DNA of 64,000 nucleotides, from NCBI RefSeq assembly GCF_001665535.1, contig NZ_LZSQ01000113.1, positions 1 to 64,000 of the forward strand, written 5' to 3'. Under the pieces are notes generated by a model. The model worked only from the letters and a program-made list of their open reading frames with translations. It searched no databases and was not told the DNA's origin. Source of the stretch: Mycobacterium sp. 852002-51961_SCH5331710 (lineage in GTDB: Bacteria; Actinomycetota; Actinomycetes; Mycobacteriales; Mycobacteriaceae). The position numbers and the translations under genes are program-made. Below, one piece after another: positions 24,262-33,010 of this stretch (the stretch's first letter is position 1; each line of letters opens with the position of its first letter).

Positions 24262-25335
24262 CTAGACGTTGAAGCGGAACTCGACCACGTCGCCGTCGGC
24301 CATGACGTAGTCCTTGCCCTCCATCCGCACCTTGCCCGCCGCCTTCGCCGCGGCCATGGACCCCGCCTCGATCAGGTCGTCGTAGGAGACGATCTCGGCC
24401 TTGATGAAGCCCTTTTCGAAATCGGTGTGGATGACGCCGGCCGCCTTCGGCGCGGTGTCGCCCTGGTGAATCGTCCACGCGCGGGACTCCTTCGGCCCCG
24501 CGGTGAGAAACGTCTGCAACTTCAGCGTGTGAAAACCCGCCCGCGCCAACGCATCCAGTCCACGTTCGGTCTGGCCGATCGACTCGAGCAGCTCGGCGGC
24601 CGACTCATCGTCGAGCTCCTGCAGCTCGGCCTCGATCTTCGCGTCCAGGAAGACGGCGTCGGCGGGCGCCACCAGCTCGCGCAGCTCGTTTTTGCGTGCC
24701 TCGTCGGTCAGCACCGCCTCATCGGCGTTGAACACGTACAGAAACGGTTTCGTCGTCAGCAGGTTCAGCTCCCGCAGCGGTGATGCGTCGACGCCCGCGG
24801 CGAACAGCGTCGTCCCGTTGTTGAGAACCTCCTGTGCGGCCACGGCGGCGTCGTGCGCCGGTCGGCGTTCCTTGTGCGTCCTGGCTTCCTTCTCCAGCCG
24901 CGGAAGCGCCTTTTCGAGCGTCTGCATGTCCGCGAGGATCAACTCCGTCTCGATGACCTCGATGTCGGACTTCGGGTCGATGCGGCCGTCGACGTGAGCT
25001 ACGTCATCGTCGCTGAACACCCGCACCACTTGGCAGATCGCGTCGCTCTCGCGGATGTTGGCGAGGAATTTGTTGCCCAGCCCAGCGCCTTCCGAGGCGC
25101 CCTTGACGATCCCGGCGATATCAACGAAGGTGACCGGCGCATGAATGATCTTTTCCGAGCCGAACATCTTGGCGAGCTCCGCCAATCTCGGATCAGGCAG
25201 CGGCACGACACCTTCGTTGGGTTCGATCGTGGCGAACGGGTAGTTGGCCGCGAGGACGTCGTTCCGCGTCAACGCGTTAAACAGCGTCGATTTTCCGACG
25301 TTCGGCAGGCCGACGATTCCCAGGTTCAAGCTCAC
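24262..25335 (-). CDS. ychF: Redox-regulated ATPase YchF (Obg family)
   Basis: A 357-residue YchF/Ola1 protein. G1 motif GLPNVGKS at 8-15, the switch region FVDIAGIVKGAS, an inserted coiled coil, and the C-terminal TGS-like domain (FLTAGPKESRAWTI..DTAPKAAGVIHTDFEKGFI). It hydrolyses ATP in preference to GTP and associates with ribosomes. The gene corresponds in position to Rv1112. Start ATG is unambiguous; it diverges from the DUF6542 gene. Confidence 0.97.
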   Translation of the reverse strand: MSLNLGIVGLPNVGKSTLFNALTRNDVLAANYPFATIEPNEGVVPLPDPRLAELAKMFGSEKIIHAPVTFVDIAGIVKGASEGAGLGNKFLANIRESDAICQVVRVFSDDDVAHVDGRIDPKSDIEVIETELILADMQTLEKALPRLEKEARTHKERRPAHDAAVAAQEVLNNGTTLFAAGVDASPLRELNLLTTKPFLYVFNADEAVLTDEARKNELRELVAPADAVFLDAKIEAELQELDDESAAELLESIGQTERGLDALARAGFHTLKLQTFLTAGPKESRAWTIHQGDTAPKAAGVIHTDFEKGFIKAEIVSYDDLIEAGSMAAAKAAGKVRMEGKDYVMADGDVVEFRFNV

Positions 25336-25419
25336 AGGGTCCAGAGTCTAGGAGACCGTGCCGGGCACGCCCGAACCGCGCTGACAGCCACACGGAGTGA
25401 AAGCCGGTACGGTCTACCT

Positions 25420-26538
25420 GTGTCAGCACAGCGCGCACGGTCGGCCGTCGTCGCCGACCACCGCTCCGCGCATCCCAACTTTCCCGGTGTACCCGGGTGG
25501 GGTGCTGTGCTGATCGCGGTCACCGCAACGACGATCGGGTTCGCGTTCGACGCCGGATCGGGCAGCAAGGAACTCAGCACGGTGTTCGCCGCCTGCTACG
25601 TCCTGGGCTGCCTCGCTGCCGTACTGGCGGTCCGACAGCAGGCGGTGTTCACCGCGGTCATTCAGCCGCCCCTGCTCCTGTTCGTGACCGTGCCGGGCTC
25701 CTACTTCCTGTTCACCGGCGGCCAGTTCACCGGGCTCAAGGATCTGGCGATCAACTGCGGCTATCCGCTCATCGAACGCTTCCCGCTGATGTTCTTCACC
25801 TCGGCTGCCGTGCTGCTGATCGGCATGTGCCGCTGGTACATCGGGATGTCGGCCCGTCGCGCGTCCCCCGCCGCCGCCGAGGACTCCGAGGCGCCGAAAC
25901 CTGCGCTCGCCACGGCGGCGGCCACCGCGGCGACGGCGATTGTGACGAAGGTCAAATCGCTGATCGCCTCGCGGCGCCGTGACGAGGACGACGAGGTCGC
26001 CGCCCCACCGCGCCGCAGGCGTCCCCAGGGCGCAGGCCGGACCGCCAGGACCGACAGGGCGGCATCGCGCGCCGGCAGGCCCGCCGCGGATCGCACCGGC
26101 CGGCCGAGGCGCACGACGACGTCGCGGTCCCGCCATGTCCGGCCGCCCGAGGTCGAGCCGATCGACCCGCTCGTCGAGCGTCCGCGGCGCGCTCGCTCCG
26201 GCCGACACGCCGAGCCGTCCGGCGCGCCCGAACCTCGTCGCCGGCCTCGCACACCCAACCCGCGTCAGCCCGGTCCTCCCCCGTCCGAACGCCGCGCGGG
26301 CTACGACCGCAGGGGTTTCGACCGAGCCGCCGACCGCCCCGAGCGTCGTCGCCGCTTCGACAACTACGAGCCTCGTGAGCCGCACGGCCGCAACGGCGCC
26401 ACGAACGGCAACGGGACCCATCACCCGATCTCCCGTGTGCGTTACCGCGGCGAGGAGGCCGGCGACCGCGCGGAGTACCGCACCCGCCGCAGCGCACCCC
26501 GCGGCTACGAGGCCGACTCCTGGGAGTACGACATCTAG
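25420..26538 (+). CDS. DUF6542-type membrane protein with long basic tail
   Basis: A 372-residue protein. Residues 25-145 contain about four membrane helices (WGAVLIAVTATTIGFAFD, CYVLGCLAAVLAV, PLLLFVTVPGSYFLF, MFFTSAAVLLIGM). The remaining 220 residues are a disordered, Arg/Pro-rich tail with RRRR clusters. It matches the gene next to ychF in mycobacteria (Rv1111c position). The box TACGGT ends 6 nt before GTG 25420, fitting a leaderless start; the frame is open further up but overlaps ychF antisense. Function unknown; the basic tail may bind nucleic acid or acidic lipids. Confidence 0.75.
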   Translation: MSAQRARSAVVADHRSAHPNFPGVPGWGAVLIAVTATTIGFAFDAGSGSKELSTVFAACYVLGCLAAVLAVRQQAVFTAVIQPPLLLFVTVPGSYFLFTGGQFTGLKDLAINCGYPLIERFPLMFFTSAAVLLIGMCRWYIGMSARRASPAAAEDSEAPKPALATAAATAATAIVTKVKSLIASRRRDEDDEVAAPPRRRRPQGAGRTARTDRAASRAGRPAADRTGRPRRTTTSRSRHVRPPEVEPIDPLVERPRRARSGRHAEPSGAPEPRRRPRTPNPRQPGPPPSERRAGYDRRGFDRAADRPERRRRFDNYEPREPHGRNGATNGNGTHHPISRVRYRGEEAGDRAEYRTRRSAPRGYEADSWEYDI

Positions 26539-28328
26539 CCTCCGGCACGCAGGAAGCGGCCCGCGGCGTCCACCGCCGGAGCGGAGCTGCCGGCGTCGCT
26601 GATGAACACCGCCAGCGCCAGATCGCCGTCGATGCCGACGAACCAGCCGTGAGCGTGGGTGTCGTCGATGTACTCGGCGGTGCCGGTTTTGCCGAGCATG
26701 CCGGGGATGTCCTGCAGCTGCTGGGCGGTCCCGCCGGTGACGGTTTCGCGCATCATCGACCGGACCTGCTCGGCGACAGCCGCAGGCACCGGATCGGGCG
26801 TGCGGTCGGGCTTGCCGGGCTGCCCCTCGACGATCGCCGGCGCCGGTGCCGAACCCCGCGCAAGAGCGGCGGCCACCAGCGCCATTCCGAACGGCGACGC
26901 GGTGACCTGGCCCTGGCCGATCCCCTCCTCCACACGCAGCGCCGCCGTGTCGGCCTCCGGCACCGAGCCGGTGACGGTCGTCATCCCGGGGGCGGTGTAG
27001 TCGATGCCGAGGCCGAGTTGCGCGGCCGCCTTGGTCAGCGCGTCCGGCGGCAGGTTCACCGCCAGCCGGCCCATGGTGGTGTTGCAGGAACGGGCGAACG
27101 CGGTGTGCAGCGGCACGTCGCCGAGGTCGAAGTTGTCGTCGTTGGGGATCTGCCTGCCCTCGATGTTCTCGGTCGCGGGACAAGCGACGATGCTGTCGGG
27201 GGTGACCTGGCCGGCCTGCAGCGCGGCCGACACGGTCACCGTCTTGAACGTCGAACCGGGCGGATAGAGGCCTGTCAGCGCGATCGGCCCCTGCGCGTCG
27301 GCGGCCGCGTTCTGCGCGACGGCCAGCAGGTTTCCGGTGGACGGCTGGATCGCCACCAGCGCCGCCGGCGGGGGCAACGGCGCGAGCGCTTCTTCGGCGG
27401 CCCTCAGCATCGCGATGTCGAGTGTGCTGGCGATGTCGCCGACGGGCTTGGCGTCCTGGCCGCCCACCCTCCGCGGTCCCGTACGCGTCTGCGCGCTGAC
27501 CGCCCATCCGGCGGCCTGATCGGTGCGCTGTTGCCACAGTTCGGTCAGCCCGGCCAGGGTCGGCGACGTGAGCGTCTTGTCGGTCGCCAGCAGCCGCGTC
27601 TGCGGCGCGAGCGTGACGTTCGGCAGCGCGGACAGCTGGGCTTCGATCGGCGCGAGGTCTTCCTGGCGCAGCGTGACCGCGGTGACCGGTTTACCGCCCG
27701 CCACGTCGAGGTCCGCGCGCAGCGACTCGCCGGTGATCCCCGGCGCGATCGGATTGACAAGCGCGGCAACGGCATTCACGTCCGCACCGGGCGAAAGGTT
27801 GACCAACGTGACGATGTGCTGGGTCAACAACTCGGCGCCGGTGCGGTCGAGGACCCGTGCGGCCGGTTCGGGGGTGAGCGTGCTGTAGGACAGCGGCCCC
27901 TCGTCGAGACCGGGAGCGACGGTCGCCGGGGACCAGTCGATCTTGACGTCGTCGCCCGAGGCGGTTGCGGTGCCGTTCGTCGTGTAGGCCCACTCGCTCG
28001 CTCCGTCGCGGAACTTCCAGGTGGTGTCGAGGCCGAAGGTCGACGGCCCGTCGTCGTTGTGCTGCACCGACGCCACCTTGACCTGCACATCGGTGCCGAG
28101 GCTTTCGAAGAGCTTGGTCAGCGTCTCCGCCGCGGCGGCGGAATCGGTCGTCACGGCCGCGGCGGCGGTGGCGTCGCCCTTCGACAACGCATCGGCGAAC
28201 GCCCGCAGCGCGGTGTTCAGGCGGTCTTCGGCGTTCGAGCAACCGGCGGCGGCCAGGATCAGCGCCACCACCAGCAGCGCGCGTGCGGATACTGCGAGAT
28301 TTACCAACGATTTTCGCGGTGAGTGCAC
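26535..28328 (-). CDS. Penicillin-binding lipoprotein (transpeptidase)
   Basis: A 597-residue class B type PBP. Lipobox LAAAGC (Cys about 30), an NTF2-like MecA_N domain (about 35-150), a dimerisation region and a transpeptidase domain with active-site PPGSTFK, SCN and KTGTAEY motifs. It would cross-link peptidoglycan on the outer face of the membrane and is a likely beta-lactam target. The composition resembles the mycobacterial Rv2864c type. GTG 28328 (MHSPRKS) was chosen as it gives a basic n-region before the hydrophobic signal. It ends within the stop of the DUF6542 gene and follows ispH by 11 nt. Confidence 0.9.
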   Translation of the reverse strand: MHSPRKSLVNLAVSARALLVVALILAAAGCSNAEDRLNTALRAFADALSKGDATAAAAVTTDSAAAAETLTKLFESLGTDVQVKVASVQHNDDGPSTFGLDTTWKFRDGASEWAYTTNGTATASGDDVKIDWSPATVAPGLDEGPLSYSTLTPEPAARVLDRTGAELLTQHIVTLVNLSPGADVNAVAALVNPIAPGITGESLRADLDVAGGKPVTAVTLRQEDLAPIEAQLSALPNVTLAPQTRLLATDKTLTSPTLAGLTELWQQRTDQAAGWAVSAQTRTGPRRVGGQDAKPVGDIASTLDIAMLRAAEEALAPLPPPAALVAIQPSTGNLLAVAQNAAADAQGPIALTGLYPPGSTFKTVTVSAALQAGQVTPDSIVACPATENIEGRQIPNDDNFDLGDVPLHTAFARSCNTTMGRLAVNLPPDALTKAAAQLGLGIDYTAPGMTTVTGSVPEADTAALRVEEGIGQGQVTASPFGMALVAAALARGSAPAPAIVEGQPGKPDRTPDPVPAAVAEQVRSMMRETVTGGTAQQLQDIPGMLGKTGTAEYIDDTHAHGWFVGIDGDLALAVFISDAGSSAPAVDAAGRFLRAGG

Positions 28329-28339
28329 GCTCGATGACG

Positions 28340-29341
28340 TTACGCGCGCGCGGGGCGGATCTCCCTCGGCAACGCGAACACGAGCGTCTCGTTGGCCGTC
28401 GTCACCGGCTGTACGGTCTCGTAGCCGTAGTCGGCAAGCCGCTCCAACACGCCGCGCACCAGGATCTCGGGCACCGAGGCGCCGGAGGTGACGCCGACGG
28501 TCGTCACGCCGTCGAGCCATGCGGGGTCGATGTCGTCGGCGTAGTCGACCAGGTGGGCCGCGTCGGACCCGGCGCCCAGCGCGACCTCGACCAGGCGCAC
28601 GGAGTTCGACGAGTTGCGCGAACCGACGACGATCACCAGCTCGCATTCTGGGGCCATCGCCTTGACCGCGACCTGGCGGTTCTGGGTGGCGTAACAGATG
28701 TCGTCGCTCGGCGGGTCCTGCAGCGTCGGGAACTTCTCCCGCAGCCGGCGCACCGTCTCCATGGTCTCGTCGACGCTCAGCGTGGTCTGCGACAGCCAGA
28801 TCACCTTGCTCTCGTCGCGCACGGTGACGTTGTCGACGGAGTCCGGCCCGTCGACGAGCTGCACGTGGTCGGGGGCCTCACCGGCGGTGCCGACGACCTC
28901 CTCGTGGCCCTCGTGGCCGATCAACAGGATGTCGTAATCGTCCCTGGCGAACCGCTTGGCCTCGTTGTGGACCTTTGTGACCAGCGGGCACGTCGCGTCG
29001 ATGACCTTGAGGTCGCGCTCCTTAGCGGTCTGGTGCACGGTCGGGGCGACGCCGTGGGCGGAGAACACCACGATCGCGCCCTCGGGCACCTCCTCGGTCT
29101 CGTCGACGAAGACGGCTCCCGCCTTGGCCAGCGTCTCGACGACGTGCCGGTTGTGCACGATCTCGTGACGCACGTAGACCGGGGCGCCGTGCTTCTCCAG
29201 CGCGCGCTCAACGGTCTCGACGGCGCGATCCACCCCAGCGCAGTACCCCCGCGGTTCGGCCAGCAGCACGCGTTTACCGGTCACGCCACCGGCGACCGAG
29301 CTCGAGGCGCCCGGAATCCCCATGTTGATAGTCGGCGGCAT
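28340..29341 (-). CDS. ispH: 4-hydroxy-3-methylbut-2-enyl diphosphate reductase
   Basis: A 333-residue IspH (LytB), the last enzyme of the MEP pathway, which reduces HMBPP to IPP and DMAPP. The three Cys ligands of the iron-sulfur cluster lie in RGYCAGV, DATCPLV and DDICYATQ, with the catalytic Glu region TSGASVPE. The start MPPTINMGIPG matches the N-terminus of mycobacterial LytB2 as I recall it. The PBP gene 11 nt downstream is probably co-transcribed. Confidence 0.96.
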   Translation of the reverse strand: MPPTINMGIPGASSSVAGGVTGKRVLLAEPRGYCAGVDRAVETVERALEKHGAPVYVRHEIVHNRHVVETLAKAGAVFVDETEEVPEGAIVVFSAHGVAPTVHQTAKERDLKVIDATCPLVTKVHNEAKRFARDDYDILLIGHEGHEEVVGTAGEAPDHVQLVDGPDSVDNVTVRDESKVIWLSQTTLSVDETMETVRRLREKFPTLQDPPSDDICYATQNRQVAVKAMAPECELVIVVGSRNSSNSVRLVEVALGAGSDAAHLVDYADDIDPAWLDGVTTVGVTSGASVPEILVRGVLERLADYGYETVQPVTTANETLVFALPREIRPARA

Positions 29342-29414
29342 GACAACCAGGGTACGCACAGAGTCGTTCCAAGGCCCTTCGTCCCAGCCGAGAAGTCGCC
29401 CGTAGGCTGTGGCC

Positions 29415-29981
29415 ATGGCAACCGCACCGTATGGGGTCCGTCTGCTGGTTGGCGCGGCGGTAACCGCCATCGAGGAAACCCGCAAGCTGCCCCAGACCAT
29501 CCTGATGTACCCGATGACGGTCGTCAGTTCGCTCGCGCACCTGGTGATGAAGGTGCAGCAGGACGTCGCCGACCTGGTGAACAAGGGTGACGAGACGCTC
29601 GAGTCGATCTTCCCGCCCAAGGACGAGCAGCCCGAGTGGGCCACCTTCGACGAGGACCTCGACGACTCCGGGACCGACAGCGAAGCAGCCGGCGACGGCG
29701 AGCGGATGACCGAGGGCCGGTTCGCGCTGTTCAGCAACGCTGACCCGCAGGCGGCCGCCGAGCGCAACGGCGAGGACGATTCCCTGGCGATCGGCGAGGC
29801 CCCCGAGATCGTCAACGAGCTCGACTACGAGTCGCTGACGCTGGCCCAGCTGCGGGCGCGGCTGAACACGCTGCGCGTGGCCGACCTCGAGGCACTGCTG
29901 GCCTATGAGGAGGCCACCAAGGGCCGCGCGCCGTTCCAGACGCTGCTCGCCAACAGGATCACCCGCGCATCCGCGAAGTGA
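29415..29981 (+). CDS. Lipid droplet-associated type protein (Rv1109c-like)
   Basis: A 188-residue protein without a signal peptide. The first 55 residues are amphipathic (PYGVRLLVGAAVTAIEETRKLPQTILMYPMTVVSSLAHLVMKVQ), suited to binding a lipid surface. The middle is acidic, and the end is helical (LRVADLEALLAYEEATKGRAPFQTLLANRI). Position next to ispH and xseA matches Rv1109c, which I recall as a lipid-droplet-associated protein. TAGGCT ends 6 nt before ATG 29415, so the mRNA may be leaderless; GTG 29409 is the alternative. Confidence 0.65.
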   Translation: MATAPYGVRLLVGAAVTAIEETRKLPQTILMYPMTVVSSLAHLVMKVQQDVADLVNKGDETLESIFPPKDEQPEWATFDEDLDDSGTDSEAAGDGERMTEGRFALFSNADPQAAAERNGEDDSLAIGEAPEIVNELDYESLTLAQLRARLNTLRVADLEALLAYEEATKGRAPFQTLLANRITRASAK

Positions 29982-30003
29982 CGACCCCAGCGGGGCTGGG
30001 AAT

Positions 30004-31242
30004 ATGACCGACGCCGAGCAGGGCCAGTCACCGGAGAATCCGTTTCCGGTCCGCTCCGTCTCGATGAAGATCAAGGACTGGATCGAGCGGCTGGGAACGG
30101 TCTGGGTCGAGGGGCAGGTCGCCCAGCTGTCGACGCGCCCCAACTCCGGCACCGCCTACATCACGCTGCGCGATCCGTCGGTCGACATGTCGTTGTCGAT
30201 CACTTGCCCGCGCGAGCTGGTGCTCAACGCGCCGGTGAAGCTCACCGAAGGCACCCGCGTCGTCATGCTGGGACGGCCGAACTTCTTCGTCGGCAGAGGG
30301 TCGTTCTCGTTGCGGGTCAACCAGATTCGCGCGGTCGGTGTCGGCGAGCTGCTGGCACGCATCGAGCGCCTGCGTCAGCTGCTGCACGCCGAGGGGCTTT
30401 TCGACCCGCGCCTCAAGAGGCCGATCCCGTTCCTGCCGCACACCGTCGGGCTCATCACCAGCCGTAGCAGTCACGCCGAACACGACGTGATCTCGGTGGC
30501 CACCAATCGCTGGCCCGCGGTGCGTTTCGCGGTGCGCAACACCGCCGTGCAGGGCCCCAACACGGTGCCCCAGGTCGTCGAGGCGTTGCGCGGGCTCGAC
30601 GCCGATCCCGACGTCGACGTGATCGTCATCGCCCGCGGCGGCGGCAGCGTCGAGGACCTGCTGCCCTTCTACGACGAGACGCTGTGCCGCGAGATCGCCA
30701 AATGCACCACACCGGTGGTCAGCGCGATCGGCCACGAACCCGACAATCCGCTGTGCGACCTGGTCGCCGACATGCGCGCCGCCACGCCGACCGACGCGGC
30801 CAAGCGCATCGTCCCCGACGCCGCCGCCGAGCAGGCGTACATCACCGACCTGTGCCGGCGAGGTGGCAACGCGCTGCGCAACTGGGTCACCCGCGAACAG
30901 CGGGCCCTGGATCAGTTGCGCAGCAGACCCGTGCTGGCGCAGCCGATGGCCGCGGTCACCGCCCGCGCCGACGAGGTCGACCGCCTGCGCGTCACCGCCC
31001 GCCGGGACGTCACCCGGCTGGTGGCCACCGAAACCGATCGCATCGAACATCTGTCGGCGCGGCTGAGCACACTGGGTCCGGCGGCGACGCTGGCGCGCGG
31101 CTACGCGGTCGTGCAGACGATGCCGGACGCCCAGGTGCTGCGCACCACCGCCGACGCCACGAAAGGTGTGCGGTTGCGCGTGCGGGTGGCCGACGGGGCG
31201 ATCACTGCGATCAGTGAAGGGCCGGAAGGGGCAGGAAAATGA
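30004..31242 (+). CDS. xseA: Exodeoxyribonuclease VII large subunit
   Basis: A 412-residue XseA. The N-terminal OB-fold (VWVEGQVAQLSTRPNSGTAYITLRD) is followed by the catalytic domain with VGLITSRSSHAEHDV, VIVIARGGGSVEDLLPFYDE and SAIGHEPDNPLCDLVADMRAATPT. With XseB it degrades single-stranded DNA in both directions. It overlaps xseB by ATGA. Confidence 0.96.
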   Translation: MTDAEQGQSPENPFPVRSVSMKIKDWIERLGTVWVEGQVAQLSTRPNSGTAYITLRDPSVDMSLSITCPRELVLNAPVKLTEGTRVVMLGRPNFFVGRGSFSLRVNQIRAVGVGELLARIERLRQLLHAEGLFDPRLKRPIPFLPHTVGLITSRSSHAEHDVISVATNRWPAVRFAVRNTAVQGPNTVPQVVEALRGLDADPDVDVIVIARGGGSVEDLLPFYDETLCREIAKCTTPVVSAIGHEPDNPLCDLVADMRAATPTDAAKRIVPDAAAEQAYITDLCRRGGNALRNWVTREQRALDQLRSRPVLAQPMAAVTARADEVDRLRVTARRDVTRLVATETDRIEHLSARLSTLGPAATLARGYAVVQTMPDAQVLRTTADATKGVRLRVRVADGAITAISEGPEGAGK

Positions 31243-31451
31243 AGCCCATTAGTGAACTGGGATATGAGGAAGCGCGCGAGGAACTCGTCGCGGTGGTGCA
31301 GCAGCTCGAACAGGGCGGTCTCGATCTCGACGCGTCGCTGAAGCTGTGGGAACGAGGCGAAGAACTGGCTAAACGCTGTGAAGAGCATTTAGCTGGGGCC
31401 CGCAAGCGCATCGAGGATGCACTGGCGGCCAAAGACACCGAGGAAAGTTGA
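31239..31451 (+). CDS. xseB: Exodeoxyribonuclease VII small subunit
   Basis: A 70-residue XseB: YEEAREELVAVVQQLEQGGLDLDASLKLWERGEELAKRCE is the family helical hairpin, which binds XseA in excess to form the holoenzyme. Length and overlap with xseA are standard. Confidence 0.95.
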   Translation: MKPISELGYEEAREELVAVVQQLEQGGLDLDASLKLWERGEELAKRCEEHLAGARKRIEDALAAKDTEES

Positions 31452-31485
31452 CACCGCAACCAATAATCACTCGAGGGGTCGAAAC

Positions 31486-31499
31486 TGTAACACGTTTCA
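31486..31499 (+). promoter_or_regulatory. KstR-type operator before hsd
   Basis: TGTAACACGTTTCA matches the published KstR motif TNNAACNNGTTNNA at every fixed position. The wider CTG..CAG flanks extend the dyad. It ends 2 nt before TACTCT (31502-31507), a -10 box set 7 nt before the hsd ATG, so a bound repressor would cover the -35 region of a leaderless promoter. KstR is a TetR-family repressor of cholesterol catabolism released by steroid-CoA thioesters. Its gene is not in this window. Confidence 0.75.
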
Positions 31500-31514
31500 G
31501 TTACTCTGCTCGCC

Positions 31515-32627
31515 ATGGGTGACTCAACGCTGACCACCGAACTGGGCCGAGTGCTCGTCACCGGCGGGTCCGGATTCGTCGGCGCCAACCTGGTGACCGA
31601 ACTGCTGAACCGCGGCCACGAGGTCCGCTCCTTCGACCGGGCCCCCTCGCCGCTGCCTGCGCACCCCGGACTCGAGGCCGTCGAAGGCGACATCTGCGAC
31701 CCCGAACAAGTGGCGGCCGCGGTCGCCGGAATCGACACCGTCTTCCACACCGCCGCGATCATCGACCTGATGGGCGGGGCGTCCGTCACCGATGAGTACC
31801 GCAAGCGAAGTTTCGCGATCAACGTCACCGGGACCGAGAACCTGGTGCGCGCCGCGCGCGCCGCCGGTGTCAAACGGTTCGTCTACACGGCGTCCAACAG
31901 CGTCGTGATGGGCGGCAAGCGCATCTCCGGCGGCGACGAAACCCTGCCGTACACCGAGCGGTTCAACGACCTGTACACCGAGACCAAGGTGGCCGCGGAG
32001 AAGTTCGTGCTGGCCGCCAACGGGGTCGACGGTCTGCTCACCTGCTCCATCCGCCCGAGCGGCATCTGGGGCCGCGGCGACCAGACGATGTTCCGAAAGG
32101 TGTTCGAGAGCGTGCTGGCCGGGCACGTCAAGGTTCTCGTCGGGAGCAAGAACGTCAAACTCGACAACTCCTACGTGCACAACCTGATTCACGGTTTCAT
32201 CCTCGCCGCCCAGCATCTCGTCCCGGGCGGCAGCGCGCCGGGGCAGGCGTACTTCATCAACGACGGCGAACCGATCAACATGTTCGAGTTCTCCAGGCCC
32301 GTCGTCGAGGCATGCGGTAGGCGCTACCCGAAGATCCGGGTCCCCGGTCGCCTGGTGTGGCTGGCAATGACCGTCTGGCAGTGGCTGCACTTCCGGGTCG
32401 GGATCCCCAAACCGATGATCGAACCCCTTGGCGTAGAACGGCTTTACCTCGACAACTACTTCTCGATCGCCAAGGCCGAACGCGACCTGGGCTACCGGCC
32501 GTTGTTCACCACCGACCAGGCGATGGCCGAATGCCTGCCGTACTACGTCGATCTGTTCGACCAGATGAAGAACGCGTCGAAGGAACCGGCGGTCAGCGTC
32601 GCGGCGGCCGCATCACCCGAGGGCTGA
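31515..32627 (+). CDS. hsd: 3-beta-hydroxysteroid dehydrogenase/isomerase
   Basis: A 370-residue extended SDR. NAD-binding motif GGSGFVGANL at about 17-26, the active-site Tyr/Lys in DLYTETK, and the 3-beta-HSD-type C-terminal half with FEFSRPVVEACGRRYPKIRVPGRL. It oxidises the 3-beta-hydroxyl of cholesterol and isomerises the double bond to give cholest-4-en-3-one, an early step of sterol catabolism. It occupies the Rv1106c position beside xseB. The upstream KstR-type site and close -10 support sterol induction. Confidence 0.9.
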   Translation: MGDSTLTTELGRVLVTGGSGFVGANLVTELLNRGHEVRSFDRAPSPLPAHPGLEAVEGDICDPEQVAAAVAGIDTVFHTAAIIDLMGGASVTDEYRKRSFAINVTGTENLVRAARAAGVKRFVYTASNSVVMGGKRISGGDETLPYTERFNDLYTETKVAAEKFVLAANGVDGLLTCSIRPSGIWGRGDQTMFRKVFESVLAGHVKVLVGSKNVKLDNSYVHNLIHGFILAAQHLVPGGSAPGQAYFINDGEPINMFEFSRPVVEACGRRYPKIRVPGRLVWLAMTVWQWLHFRVGIPKPMIEPLGVERLYLDNYFSIAKAERDLGYRPLFTTDQAMAECLPYYVDLFDQMKNASKEPAVSVAAAASPEG

Positions 32628-32636
32628 GCCGAACCG

Positions 32637-32915
32637 TCAGCGGACCAGGTGGACCGGTTGTTGCGTGTTCTGCTCGATCTGCGACGACGCGCGCTGTAGC
32701 AGTTCGGCGCCGAGCGCGATCAGTCCCCGTGCCGCGGCGATCTCCTCGCCGACCAGTGGCTGCGCGGAGTCGCGGGGGTTGCGGTAGGCGTCGCCCTGAG
32801 CGGTCACCGTCTCGCCGTCGTCGCGGGTGGCCCGCACGGTCGCGTGGGTGTGGGTGTCGTCCTCGTTGAACTCGATGTCGATGCGCCAGGCGTTGTCTTG
32901 GACTTTGTCGTACAT
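32637..32915 (-). CDS. DUF1876 domain protein
   Basis: A 92-residue protein of the actinobacterial DUF1876 (dsRBD-like fold) family: WRIDIEFNEDDTHTHATVRATRDDG, GDAYRNPRDSAQPLVGEEIAAARGLIALGAELLQRASSQIE. Function is unknown; members are often stress-induced. The ATG at 32915 has GGAAGG 8 nt upstream and starts the domain, so the 36-codon upstream extension was dropped. Converges with hsd. Confidence 0.8.
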   Translation of the reverse strand: MYDKVQDNAWRIDIEFNEDDTHTHATVRATRDDGETVTAQGDAYRNPRDSAQPLVGEEIAAARGLIALGAELLQRASSQIEQNTQQPVHLVR

Positions 32916-33010
32916 AGCAATCACCTTCCGGATACCAGCGTGCTCCTCCGATCGGCGATTCGCACGCGTTTGAACCGCGCCACGAGGGGCGACCAGGCAA
33001 GGTGGTGGTG

